From Planctomycetota bacterium (GTDB lineage Bacteria; Planctomycetota; UBA8108; JACQVS01), in the NCBI GenBank assembly GCA_028280485.1, contig JANQLS010000101.1:1-64000 (forward strand): DNA of 64,000 nt. The letters run 5' to 3'. The position numbers were made by a program, and so were the translations under genes. The notes under the pieces are model-generated. The model searched no databases and had not been told where the DNA came from. It saw only the letters and a program-made list of their open reading frames with translations. Below are positions 40,466 to 50,409 of this stretch, piece after piece. The number at the start of each line of letters is the position of its first letter. The first letter of the stretch is position 1.

Positions 40466-40632
40466 TTCCAAGCGCGAAGCGTTAGCGAGTGCCGAAACAT
40501 TTCGTTGGATCGAATTCGTTGTTTTAGGCGAACTAATCATTTTTGGAAACGACGCTGGCGCTACGCCTGAAATCCTATTGCGCTAATAAGTCAATTTAGA
40601 TCCTGACCCTCGCTGACGCTTCGGGCTTGAAA
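40466..40632. repeat. About 165-bp CAAGCCCGAAG-family element, inverted, tandem copy 1
   Basis: TTCCAAGCGCGAAGCGTTAGCGAGTG...CCCTCGCTGACGCTTCGGGCTTGAAA. Confidence 0.85.
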
Positions 40633-40641
40633 TGGGGCAAA

Positions 40642-40806
40642 TTTCAAGCGCGAAGCGTTAGCGAGTGATGAACATTTCGTTTGGTCGAATTCATGGTTTT
40701 AGACGAATGATTTGTTTTGGAAACGGCACTGGCCCTACGCCTGAAATCCTATTGCGCTTATAAGTCAATCTGGATTCTGACCCTCGCTTACACTTCGGGC
40801 TTGAAA
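40642..40806. repeat. About 165-bp CAAGCCCGAAG-family element, inverted, tandem copy 2
   Basis: TTTCAAGCGCGAAGCGTTAGCGAGTG...CCCTCGCTTACACTTCGGGCTTGAAA. Confidence 0.85.
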
Positions 40807-41545
40807 TAGAAGTTAAAAACCGTCCAGATATGAGCTTTACATTAAAAAGTTATGCTCGCGGAACTGACCCAATTTAATGCAATTTCTATCTTATCCTCAC
40901 CGGGGCACTGCTTTTGATATCCCAACACCGCGTGTTGATATTGAACACACTGTTTTATTTGAATACTCCTCAATTGCTTCAGCAGCGCCAAATTCGCACT
41001 TTATTGGAACTTGACCTTCCCAGAACCCAGATCTTTTCAGGCCTAACAGTAATCTTTCAAATCAAAGATATTGGGAATGAGCTTTGCAAGATGAGTCTCA
41101 GGGAAATATAGGCTTTCTCTGGATTTCTCCCTAAAAGCTCTTAGGAGCTTCCTTTGAACTCCAGAGTTTATTTCTGCTTATTTCTGCGAATTAGCGAAGT
41201 AAACGTTACTCCCTCTTTATCGAGAGTGATGGACTTCGGATTCATTCTCTATCCCTGGGTTGGGGATAGTAAATGTCTTTCTTGCCTGGTCTGGGAAGAG
41301 ACATAAATCTTGATTGAGATCCCATTTATAGTTGAGGGCTTTCAATCGCACTGCTTGTCTACTCCAGCACAAGCGGATTTATGTTTCTTGTGTTCCCATG
41401 ATCTATTTCTTTGACTCTTTTTGTGCGTAAAAGCATTCAGTGTCTCTCGGCTTGAAGGTTTTGCGTGGTTTGGATGGCACTCGCTATGAGTTTCATCCTT
41501 GGCAAAGCATTCCAGCCCCCGAATTGTCTCTTCAGGATACCTGCT

Positions 41546-44500
41546 ATGAGCTCCAAAAAACCAATTGCTATCGCTGTTATTCTTAGCCTTCTCCTCATCG
41601 GAGGATTAGGTGGTTTGTTCTTCTTCGTTCTCAATGATGATGGTGATGATTTCAATCAGAACCAGGAACAAAATCAGGAAGTGGTAGATCCCACTGACAA
41701 TGAGAACAACAAAACTCAAGGTCAAACGAACGAAGATCAGGGTACGAATACTCCTAAAGTCCCTCTGACGGCCAAACAACGTTTAGTTGTGAAGGTCATG
41801 GACGAGCTGACTGGAAGTCTCATCCGGGGTTCGCATATCGTCATCAACAAAGCTGAAGATGAAAAACGAGCAGGCGAACAAGTTTATCCTCCGGCCAGCG
41901 CTCGTCGCGCGCGTCGAGGAGGAACGGGTCAATTTGAAGTTCAGTTGCAAACCGGAACTTATTTAGTTCTTGCTCAGGCTACTGGTTTTCAAACTCAAAG
42001 AGAGACCATCACTATCCTTGAAGGCAAAGATGCTAACTTAGAAATTAAATTGGGAAGTGGTCTTTCGATTTCTGGTCGCGTGATGAGCGCCAAGAACAAG
42101 CAGCCGATTTCAGGCGCGATCATTCGAGCGTACAAGAAAATTGGTAAACCCGACGACGATCCTATCAATCGATTGATCGGCTTGATCGAGATTAAAGAAC
42201 AAAGCCAACAAGCTCCCGCTGAAACTACATCGAATACGGATGGAACATATCAGATCGATGGGCTTGATCCGGTGCACTACGATGTCGTGGCTTTGGCGAT
42301 GGACCATTCTCCATTAACTCGAACCTGGATTCGTCCATCAAAAACGGGGGTGGATTTCCCCCTTCCTGAGGGAAGTATTATCCGTGGAAAGGTGATGGAC
42401 ATCGCTGGCGTTGGAATTGAAGGAGCTCGAGTTCAAGTTTTCCCCGAAATCGATACTGAAGATATCGTCAAGGTCGTCGAACACAAAGCGCGTCCTCCGT
42501 TGGTCGAAAGCATCACTGGAAGTAATGGTGCTTATGAAATCCGCAGCATCGGTCAGGGCGTTTACAATATCCTGGTTAAGGCCGATGGTTTTCAGCCTAA
42601 GCCTTCCTACAAACACACGATTTTGCCGGGTGAGAACCCAGAACAAAACTTTACCCTCCCACCAGGATTGGTCATTGCGGGTGAAGTGATCGATGAAGAA
42701 GGACAGCCCATCGTCGGAGCGAAAGTTCGCCCGATGAAGATGGCCGACCCCAAAGACCGCCGCGCTCCGATCAACATCAATTTCGACGATGGAAGACTCG
42801 AAACCGATGAAAACGGAGCATTTAATTTCGATAGCTTAATTGCTGGTGGCTACAACCTCCTCGTGTGGCACGACGATTACGCAGCCCAACAGATCCGCCG
42901 AGTACAAGTCGGGACCACCACATTGAGAGTCACCCTTAAACGAGGTGGATCGATGAGCGGTCGAGTTCTGATCGCTGGTTCGAATGAACCCGTCGAAGGC
43001 GCACGAGTTTTAGTTACCGATTTGATGGATGTGAAAAAAGAAGGCCTTTCAGATAAGGACGGCTTCTATCAAGTTCACGGACTGAGCACGAAAAAAATCA
43101 ATACTTTTGTTAGTGTTCAAGCTAAGGGATTTGCTCGCCTCTCCAATCAGAAGGTTAAAATTCCTAAGGACTCTAATCTTGAAAACCAAGACTTCCTTTT
43201 ACAGCCGACCGCCATCGTCATCGGTATGGTCGTCGACGGATCAGGGAATCCTATTACTGGTGCTCGCGTAACGGCCAAACGACCTAATCCCACAACCGGT
43301 TATCCGATTCCAGCTGGCGCGGACATTTCGAATGAAGATGGAAAGTTTGCCATCAAAGTCGACGCCGGAGAAGGCACGACTCTCTATGCTTCAACCGCCA
43401 GACACCTCGAAACTTCGAGTGAAGCCTTCACGATTAAACCCGGTGAAAAGTTTGAAGCTCCAAACCTCGTCCTCACATTGGGAGCTACGGTCGAAGGAAT
43501 CGTCGTAGCGCACGATGGGACTCCCGTTCAAGGAGTTATGGTTAAGGTCCGAGCTGAAGGTGAAACCGAATTCGGTTACGGAAAAGGAGCATCCACCAAT
43601 CGTCAGGGTAAATTTACCCTCAATGGTTTAGGTGCTGGTACCTTTGATCTTCAAGGAACTCACTCTCGCTTTTTAGACACGGTCAAAGCAGGAGTGAAGA
43701 TTGAAGAAGGTTTGATCACCTCGGGTATTCGCATCGTGATGGAACGAGGAAATGCCTTGGGTGGAATCGTCCAAGACGGTGAAGGTCAGCCGGTTCAAGG
43801 AGCTACCATTATCGTTAAAGAATTCTTCGAAGGAATTAAAGAGCACCGCAAGGTCACCGATAATGAAGGGCGATTCTTGTTAGAAAGCCTGCGCACTTCA
43901 GACCCCGTGTCGATCGAAGTGACTCACCGCAGTTTTAAAGACTACTTACAAGAAGAAGTCGCAATCAACCGAACCGACTTAGAAATCAAGCTTGAACGGT
44001 TAGGCGCTATCACCGGAACAGTCTTAGGTGCCGGAGGAGCTCCGTTGACGAACTTTTCGGTCAAACCCACCTACATCGGTGATCCCGCCTCTGCTCCCTC
44101 TCGAAGCCGGCAAGAAGGACGATCCTTCAGCGTACCTAATGGAACATTCAACTATGAAGGTGTTTCTTCTGGAGCCTACAAAGTTTCGATCAGTGCTCCT
44201 GGTTATGCAGCCTTGGTGATCGATGAAGTTCAAGTCGCTACCGGTGAATCCGTCAATCTCGGTGAGTTGAACTTACCCGAGGGTGGAATTATCGACGGTA
44301 TTATCGTCGACGCCACGACCGGACAAGCCCTTCCTGGGGTGAAGCTCAAATTAGGGGGTGTGAACACCCGAAGATCGGGAGTTAGCCGATCTTCTGCTCC
44401 TAAGTACGAAATGCAAACCAAGCCTGACGGTACTTTTATCTTCAAGGGACTTCCCGATGCCGCAAGTATCTCGATGAGAGTCGAGTTGGATGGCTATATC

Positions 44501-44854
44501 AATCAAACCCTCACCAAAATCAACACTCTCGACGCCAGTACCTGTCGGAACCTCCGAATCGAAATGGGGATCGGCGGTGAGATTACCGGTATCGTTACCG
44601 ACGCCGACGGCAATGCGAAAAAAGGAGTCTCCGTTTACTTGGGCGGATTAGGTGGTCTCCGGGGTAAAACCGGAGTCAACCGAACGACTCGCACGGACGG
44701 CGAAGGGAACTTCCGAATTGAGGGACTGAGACCCGGAACTTACCGGATCAGCGCCCGCGCTCGGGGAGTGAAATCTCCCGCAGCCAATAATTCGAGCCTC
44801 GAAGTACAAGTTCTCTCTGGAAACGCTCTCTCTGTCGAACTTATTGTGGATTGA
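41546..44854 (+). CDS. Membrane-anchored multi-domain protein with about 11 carboxypeptidase-regulatory-like modules
   Basis: MSSKKPIAIAVILSLLLIGGLGGLFFFVLN anchor; repeated G-x-V-x-D-x-x-G-x-P-x-x-GA-x-V motifs. Confidence 0.85.
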   Translation: MSSKKPIAIAVILSLLLIGGLGGLFFFVLNDDGDDFNQNQEQNQEVVDPTDNENNKTQGQTNEDQGTNTPKVPLTAKQRLVVKVMDELTGSLIRGSHIVINKAEDEKRAGEQVYPPASARRARRGGTGQFEVQLQTGTYLVLAQATGFQTQRETITILEGKDANLEIKLGSGLSISGRVMSAKNKQPISGAIIRAYKKIGKPDDDPINRLIGLIEIKEQSQQAPAETTSNTDGTYQIDGLDPVHYDVVALAMDHSPLTRTWIRPSKTGVDFPLPEGSIIRGKVMDIAGVGIEGARVQVFPEIDTEDIVKVVEHKARPPLVESITGSNGAYEIRSIGQGVYNILVKADGFQPKPSYKHTILPGENPEQNFTLPPGLVIAGEVIDEEGQPIVGAKVRPMKMADPKDRRAPININFDDGRLETDENGAFNFDSLIAGGYNLLVWHDDYAAQQIRRVQVGTTTLRVTLKRGGSMSGRVLIAGSNEPVEGARVLVTDLMDVKKEGLSDKDGFYQVHGLSTKKINTFVSVQAKGFARLSNQKVKIPKDSNLENQDFLLQPTAIVIGMVVDGSGNPITGARVTAKRPNPTTGYPIPAGADISNEDGKFAIKVDAGEGTTLYASTARHLETSSEAFTIKPGEKFEAPNLVLTLGATVEGIVVAHDGTPVQGVMVKVRAEGETEFGYGKGASTNRQGKFTLNGLGAGTFDLQGTHSRFLDTVKAGVKIEEGLITSGIRIVMERGNALGGIVQDGEGQPVQGATIIVKEFFEGIKEHRKVTDNEGRFLLESLRTSDPVSIEVTHRSFKDYLQEEVAINRTDLEIKLERLGAITGTVLGAGGAPLTNFSVKPTYIGDPASAPSRSRQEGRSFSVPNGTFNYEGVSSGAYKVSISAPGYAALVIDEVQVATGESVNLGELNLPEGGIIDGIIVDATTGQALPGVKLKLGGVNTRRSGVSRSSAPKYEMQTKPDGTFIFKGLPDAASISMRVELDGYINQTLTKINTLDASTCRNLRIEMGIGGEITGIVTDADGNAKKGVSVYLGGLGGLRGKTGVNRTTRTDGEGNFRIEGLRPGTYRISARARGVKSPAANNSSLEVQVLSGNALSVELIVD

Positions 44855-44907
44855 TCCACTGAGGTTACTACAGATAGTGTCGGCCAGAGTTTTGAGCTGA
44901 TTTCGAT

Positions 44908-44950
44908 AACGCCATCGGGCTTTTTTAGAGCCCGGTGGCGTATTTTTTTT
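44908..44950 (+). terminator. Rho-independent terminator
   Basis: ACGCCATCGGGCttttttaGAGCCCGGTGGCGTATTTTTTTT. Confidence 0.93.
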
Positions 44951-45472
44951 GAACGCTTGGCCCTAAAATTTACCGGAAATATCTCTAAGTGATTGATTCA
45001 TATTGCCTTAGGGTTCCCGTCTGTGGGCGGTAAAAAGCGGCAATTTTTTCCGGAATAGGTCACAGTTTGCCGGTTTTAGTGCCGATATGTTATTTGTGAG
45101 GTTGAGAAAGTTCTGGTGACTTCAACCAACGAATTCGGACACAGAATTCAGGCTCTGAATTCAAACACTGAATTCAGACGAAGCACCAAGCTTCCACCGA
45201 TTGCGGTTTACGGGAGATGACCCACGAGCCGGGGTTGGTTGAAGTTCACTTTTAATACCATTTCTCGAAAGCTTTGAATCTCAGTTCCTTACCCTTCGGG
45301 GTTCCGAGGAGGTCTGACGGATGATCCCGCCCGATCTCTCAGCGGAGAAGGTCTGCCTCAAGTTTTCATATGAGAATAAGCAATAGACATGACTAGAATC
45401 GACCAGCGGATGGACCGGTCGATACTTCTGAATCCAACGTTTAAACGAGATACCCGAGAAGGGAGGGGAATT

Positions 45473-45751
45473 ATGGAAATCCATGGCCCAGGAAACGTGT
45501 CCGGACCCGATCCCATTCAACCCACCAACCGCATCCAAAAAGCCTATCAACAACCCCAGGCATCGGCTCGCCCAACTGAAGACTCTGTAGAAATCAGTGA
45601 ATTAGCTCAGTTCAAGGCGAAATTGGACCAAGTTCCTGATATCCGTCTGGACAAGGTTGAATCGCTGAGGCAGCAAATCGAAGCTGGGACTTACGAAACC
45701 GATGACAAGATCAGCGATATCGTAGATCAGATCATCGATGATCTATCCTGA
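45473..45751 (+). CDS. FlgM-like anti-sigma-28 factor
   Basis: DSVEISELAQFKAKLDQVPDIRLDKVESLRQQIEAGTYETDDKISDIVDQIIDDL. Confidence 0.82.
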   Translation: MEIHGPGNVSGPDPIQPTNRIQKAYQQPQASARPTEDSVEISELAQFKAKLDQVPDIRLDKVESLRQQIEAGTYETDDKISDIVDQIIDDLS

Positions 45752-46020
45752 GATCTTAGGTTCTAACTTGTAATTCTTCAGTCCGTGCGTTTTACTTGAG
45801 TGGACTTGATTGAGTTAGAATTTATTCGAGATCAAATTCCAGGCTCAGATACCCGATCAAATTCCAGATCATCGATATGGATCTGGTCTCAGGTTACACC
45901 AACATTGGATCAGCAACTCGTGCTATCGCTACCCCAGCCCTCCGCCAGTCGACCCCCTCGGGTTCGCTGTTGCTCCTTCTTCTCGCTGTGGTGTGAAATC
46001 TTTTTAATAAAGGATCTCAC

Positions 46021-46593
46021 ATGACGAAGAACTCAAGCGAACTTGGCCATTACAAAGTGGCAATTTGTAGTGCCGCCGTTTATATCCAGGTCGTCGGCCA
46101 GGGTAACATGAACAATTGTGGGCCGCTTCAGGATTTTGTTCGACAGCAAATTGAACAGGGAATTCAAGAGTTCTATTTCGATTTAAAATCCTGTAAGGGT
46201 TTTGACAGTACATTTATGGGGCTTTTAGTTGGTTTTCGATCCAACGCTAGTTCAACCGACGATTCCTTCGATGATTGGGATGACGATTTTTCAGAATCTC
46301 AATCCGATCTCAGTTCCTCCTCCATGCGAATCTATATGATCAATACAGATTCGGCCCACCGAAAACTACTGGAGGAAGTGGGTATCGATAATGTGGTCGA
46401 AATCAGTGAGAATCAGCACCCTTGCCCCGAAGTGATTAATCTCACCAAGCTCAATCCCACCTCCAGCACGGCTCAACAGCATCTCAAACGGGTCGTCCAA
46501 GCTCACCGCAATCTCATTCAAGCCAACAAGAAGAACGAAAAAACGTTCGGCTCTTTCTTAAAGATGATCAAGCAGGAATTACAGAAAGAGTAG
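46021..46593 (+). CDS. STAS-domain protein (anti-sigma-factor-antagonist-like)
   Basis: VVGQGNMNNCGPLQDFV, FYFDLKSCKGFDSTFMGLLVGF (DST motif), acidic/Ser-rich insertion. Confidence 0.75.
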   Translation: MTKNSSELGHYKVAICSAAVYIQVVGQGNMNNCGPLQDFVRQQIEQGIQEFYFDLKSCKGFDSTFMGLLVGFRSNASSTDDSFDDWDDDFSESQSDLSSSSMRIYMINTDSAHRKLLEEVGIDNVVEISENQHPCPEVINLTKLNPTSSTAQQHLKRVVQAHRNLIQANKKNEKTFGSFLKMIKQELQKE

Positions 46594-46866
46594 CGGGTGT
46601 TAAATCAGAACTTTTTTATTGCGAGTGCTTGAGTTTAACTCTAAGTACTTAAAAAATAATTATTTAAATGACCGGGGAGAGTGCTTGGATCACCTGAATA
46701 AGGTCTAAAACTTCCTGAAGGCTGTGTTATAATCTTCCTTTTGTGCCCAATCCACCACGAGTTTAAGAGACACCTACAGAATTGATTCTTGGTTTCTATA
46801 TAAACGAAGAGTCAAATGCTTAAAGTAAGCCCTTTCTCAAGCCATTTCAGTTGAGTTAATAGAGTT

Positions 46867-47325
46867 ATGCCACCTCGCAGACCTGCAGGCTCCCGAAGAG
46901 CTCCCGTTCAAAAGAAATCTGGTACTCCTCCGATGGTCATCATGCTGGCCATTCTGATTCCTCTCATCGGTATTTTGGTTGTACTTCTTGTAAATCGAAA
47001 TAACGACGGACAAGCTCAAGACAATCAAAAAGTTGAGCAACAGTACGATCCCAATAAAGAGATCGCTGAGTTGAGGAAAGAATTCACGAAATTGAGAGAA
47101 GGCCACCGCAAGGTCATGTCCCAAAACCGTGAGTCTGCCAAATTCAAGAGTAATGTGGAGAAGCTCAAGCGTAAGTGGACCCAATGGATGGCCAAATACG
47201 ATGAGGTCTGTAAGCCCCTCAAGGATGAAAATGGGCGTTGGAAACCTGGATACGAAGACTATTCAGATATCCGAGGGAAGGCCCAAGAGTTGAAACTCGA
47301 CGCCATCAAGGTGGGAAATCTTTGA
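46867..47325 (+). CDS. Single-TM hypothetical protein with coiled coil
   Basis: Pro/Arg-rich N-terminus, TM VIMLAILIPLIGILVVLLV. Confidence 0.6.
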   Translation: MPPRRPAGSRRAPVQKKSGTPPMVIMLAILIPLIGILVVLLVNRNNDGQAQDNQKVEQQYDPNKEIAELRKEFTKLREGHRKVMSQNRESAKFKSNVEKLKRKWTQWMAKYDEVCKPLKDENGRWKPGYEDYSDIRGKAQELKLDAIKVGNL

Positions 47326-47376
47326 GAGTTTGATCCGTTTTTGTAATCCTCGAGATCGGGAGGTGGTAAGAGTCTC

Positions 47377-50145
47377 GTGGTTGGTGACACATCCGATGCT
47401 CTCTTTGCTCGTCTAGCTCTCAGCCGAGGCTGGATTTCCCCAGAAGATCACGACTACACTCTAAAACGGCTCTCTGAGTTTAAAAAGAGTGGCGTGGTCA
47501 AAACTGCGGAGGATATCTTCGTTGAAGAAGATTTCATCAGCAGCAAGCAGCTTCAAATCCTCAAGAAGCTGACCGGAAGATACTCCGAACAGATTCGCAT
47601 CGGTGACTACCATCTCGTTCGCCGGATCGGGATGGGAGGAACGGGTGTAGTCTTTGAAGCCCGCCATCGCCGCTTGGGTCGCCGAGTGGCCCTCAAAGTA
47701 CTCTTTCCTAAAATTGAAAAAGAACGTGAAGGATTTGCCGAACGGTTCCTTCGTGAAGCTCGAGTTTTAGCTCGAGTGGATGATCCCCGTGTGATCCATC
47801 CCTACGATGCCGGCCAGGATGGCGATTTTTACTATATCGCCACTGAAATCGTTCAGGGTAAAGATCTCGCTCGAATGATCGAGTCGGACGGCCCTCTCCC
47901 CGTAAAGCAAAGTTTAGATATTCTGGAAGAGGTTGCCAGTGGTTTAGGGGCGATTCATCGGGCGGGCCTCGTTCACCGTGATATTAAGCCAGCCAACATT
48001 TTAGTTTCGGATGAAGATGGGGCGATCAAGATCGCTGACCTCGGTTTGTTTTTCGCGGATTTCGATCAGCAAGTCTATTGGGACGGGTTGGTCTTCGGAA
48101 CACCTCAGTACATGTCTCCCGAGCAAATTCGAGGTGAAAAATCGATCGACGGTCGAGCCGATCTCTATTCGCTGGGTGCCACTTTGTTTTTCATATTAAC
48201 GGGGAAAGTTTTATTCCCCAGAGACTCTTCTCCAGAAGTGGTTCGAGCGCAGGTTCAAGAAGTTCCACCTCGACCGAGTTCTCACCGAGGGGAGATCCCA
48301 GAAGCTCTCGATGAGTTTGTCTTAAAACTTCTCAATAAAAAGCCTGAGGATAGATTCCAGACGGCTGAACAAGTTTTAACTGAGATTAAAACATTAAGAG
48401 AGAGTCTCCCTACCGAGCAAGAACCCATCGAAAGCCAACCAGTTAAGGAATGGTATCCTAAACTTTCGAAGCAAGCTCAAGCGAAAGAAGCTCGCCCTCC
48501 GGAACCGAAATCGCCTCCAGTTACTCCTTCGAAGGGAGCACCCACTCTGCCAAGGTGGGTCTTAGTTGTAGGGGCATTGAGTTTAATTGCCGGTTTGGGG
48601 CTAGGGCTCTGGCTCAGTCTCTTTAATTCAGATCCAAACGACACTCAAGAATCGCAGTCGGGTGACGATCCAAAAGTCGAAGTCGTCGAACCGTCTCCAC
48701 CGTCACCCAACCTAGATCGATCTCAGATCGATCGTTGGGTTCAAGATATATCTGATACTGTTCAATCCGTTTGGCAAACCATAAAAGATCCATTTTCGGA
48801 AGAAACCGATGAAGATCCTTCTTTTGTTACCCGGGTGGCAAAGATTGTTCTAAATGAACTGGGTTCTCCCGAGGAGCCGGCAGTGGGAATACCTGAAAAG
48901 GTGGATCCAACTCTGAATCTCCCTGAGCCCGTTCTTCTATGGGCAGAGCCGCTTAAGAATCGCTTGGAGGAACGGGTCCTCTCGGTCTGGAAAACTAAAG
49001 AAGAGGCTGGGGATGAAATTTGGGTTCCCAATCCCGTCTCCCTTAATCGTGCTTGGGAAGCAGCGGAGTTCCAAACTAAATCTGAAGCTCTCCATTACGT
49101 TTTAAAAGAGAATTCTTTTCCAGTCACCGAACTTGATAGGGTGGTTTGGATTGTTTGGGGTGCATTCGATGGAACGCAAGACCACCATCTTTACGAGGGG
49201 ATTGCAGCTTCATTGATCTGGGGTAAACCTTCGATCGCAAAATGGATTAAAGAAAAGCTCAAGCTCAAACTTCCGAGACCCGTAGAGAATTATTTAGACT
49301 CGGATGCCATTCCTCAAAACATTCCACTCGTTCTTAGTGAGTACCTTGAAGAAAGGATCGCGCCGGTCCTTCTCGATCATAAGGCTTGGTTAGCCCAATC
49401 CACCGGTCGATGGCAAGAATGTCTTAGCTTGTACTCTACGCTTTTGAACTCGCAGGAATTTCCCAAGAGTTTTCTCGGAAGAGAAGCCTTGTGGGTTGAG
49501 AGGAATCAGCGTGCGATTTGGATGCGAGATGTAGAGCAGTATTTCTTTAAGGTTCCCGTCCGATTTGAAGCTCCGGTTGAAAACGAACTCATCTCGGTTC
49601 AACATCCTTTTGATCGTTGGGATGAAATGGGCGATTTCCGTTTTCGTGGTGCGGGTTGGGCGTTTCGAGATGGTCGCTTAGCTCGAGTTGGAAACCGACG
49701 AGGTCCCGAAACTCTGGATACCGTTGCCATCTTTCAACTACCGGTTTCCATCGAAGGTAAATGGAGGCCGGGAAGAAATTTTGAAGATAAAGGAAAGTTT
49801 GTTATTCGATTCCAAGACCTTTGCCTCGGTTTCGGCGGTTCACGACAAGCTCTCGAGATTTATAAGCATAGTGAAGAAAACGAAGATCAATTTTGGGAGC
49901 AAAAAAGTCAGGGAGTTGAAGGGGATTTCAAAATTGAACTTCATGCGAATCGAGTCCGGGCTAAACTTCCGAGCGGAGTAACCTTCGATACGACTTTAGA
50001 TATAGATATTCCGAGTTGGGGGCGTATCGGAATCGATCTCGACCGAAAAGCGCAGCTAGAAACATTTAAGTTTACCGGTACCCTCCATCCAGATTGGGTC
50101 CATGCCCGTCGAGAAGCTTTAGGTTTGAGTTCGCCTCGAAAATGA
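47377..50145 (+). CDS. PknB-type Ser/Thr protein kinase with TM and large C-terminal region (GTG start)
   Basis: IGMGGTGVVFEARH, VALKVLFP, LVHRDIKPANIL, GTPQYMSPEQIRG; TM WVLVVGALSLIAGLGLGLWL. Confidence 0.9.
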   Translation: MVGDTSDALFARLALSRGWISPEDHDYTLKRLSEFKKSGVVKTAEDIFVEEDFISSKQLQILKKLTGRYSEQIRIGDYHLVRRIGMGGTGVVFEARHRRLGRRVALKVLFPKIEKEREGFAERFLREARVLARVDDPRVIHPYDAGQDGDFYYIATEIVQGKDLARMIESDGPLPVKQSLDILEEVASGLGAIHRAGLVHRDIKPANILVSDEDGAIKIADLGLFFADFDQQVYWDGLVFGTPQYMSPEQIRGEKSIDGRADLYSLGATLFFILTGKVLFPRDSSPEVVRAQVQEVPPRPSSHRGEIPEALDEFVLKLLNKKPEDRFQTAEQVLTEIKTLRESLPTEQEPIESQPVKEWYPKLSKQAQAKEARPPEPKSPPVTPSKGAPTLPRWVLVVGALSLIAGLGLGLWLSLFNSDPNDTQESQSGDDPKVEVVEPSPPSPNLDRSQIDRWVQDISDTVQSVWQTIKDPFSEETDEDPSFVTRVAKIVLNELGSPEEPAVGIPEKVDPTLNLPEPVLLWAEPLKNRLEERVLSVWKTKEEAGDEIWVPNPVSLNRAWEAAEFQTKSEALHYVLKENSFPVTELDRVVWIVWGAFDGTQDHHLYEGIAASLIWGKPSIAKWIKEKLKLKLPRPVENYLDSDAIPQNIPLVLSEYLEERIAPVLLDHKAWLAQSTGRWQECLSLYSTLLNSQEFPKSFLGREALWVERNQRAIWMRDVEQYFFKVPVRFEAPVENELISVQHPFDRWDEMGDFRFRGAGWAFRDGRLARVGNRRGPETLDTVAIFQLPVSIEGKWRPGRNFEDKGKFVIRFQDLCLGFGGSRQALEIYKHSEENEDQFWEQKSQGVEGDFKIELHANRVRAKLPSGVTFDTTLDIDIPSWGRIGIDLDRKAQLETFKFTGTLHPDWVHARREALGLSSPRK

Positions 50146-50409
50146 CATTTCATCCATAGAATTGACAAAATACCCTTTTTAATTTCCTCTCCCCGGGAAA
50201 CCCCACCAAACTTCCACGCCCGTTTGCTCCTCCCATCTCCTTGGGCTACTCTTCATTAAGAGACTCCGCACGTTGTATTTTAATATTATCAGCATGCCCT
50301 CGATGAGCGTCAAAGAGACCTCGTTGGGTGTTGGAATCTCTTTTGTTGGCAGTTGTCGTTAGTGGTTGAAAGAACATTAGGCTGCCGGACCAGTTGGAAA
50401 AGGATCACG

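Noticed and set aside
40914-41111. 65-aa ORF in a long intergenic region
   Set aside because: No motif, conservation signal or clear ribosome-binding context; not enough support to call a gene.
45473-45751. FlgM-like gene as evidence for a flagellar operon here
   Set aside because: No flagellar structural, export or fliA gene in the window.
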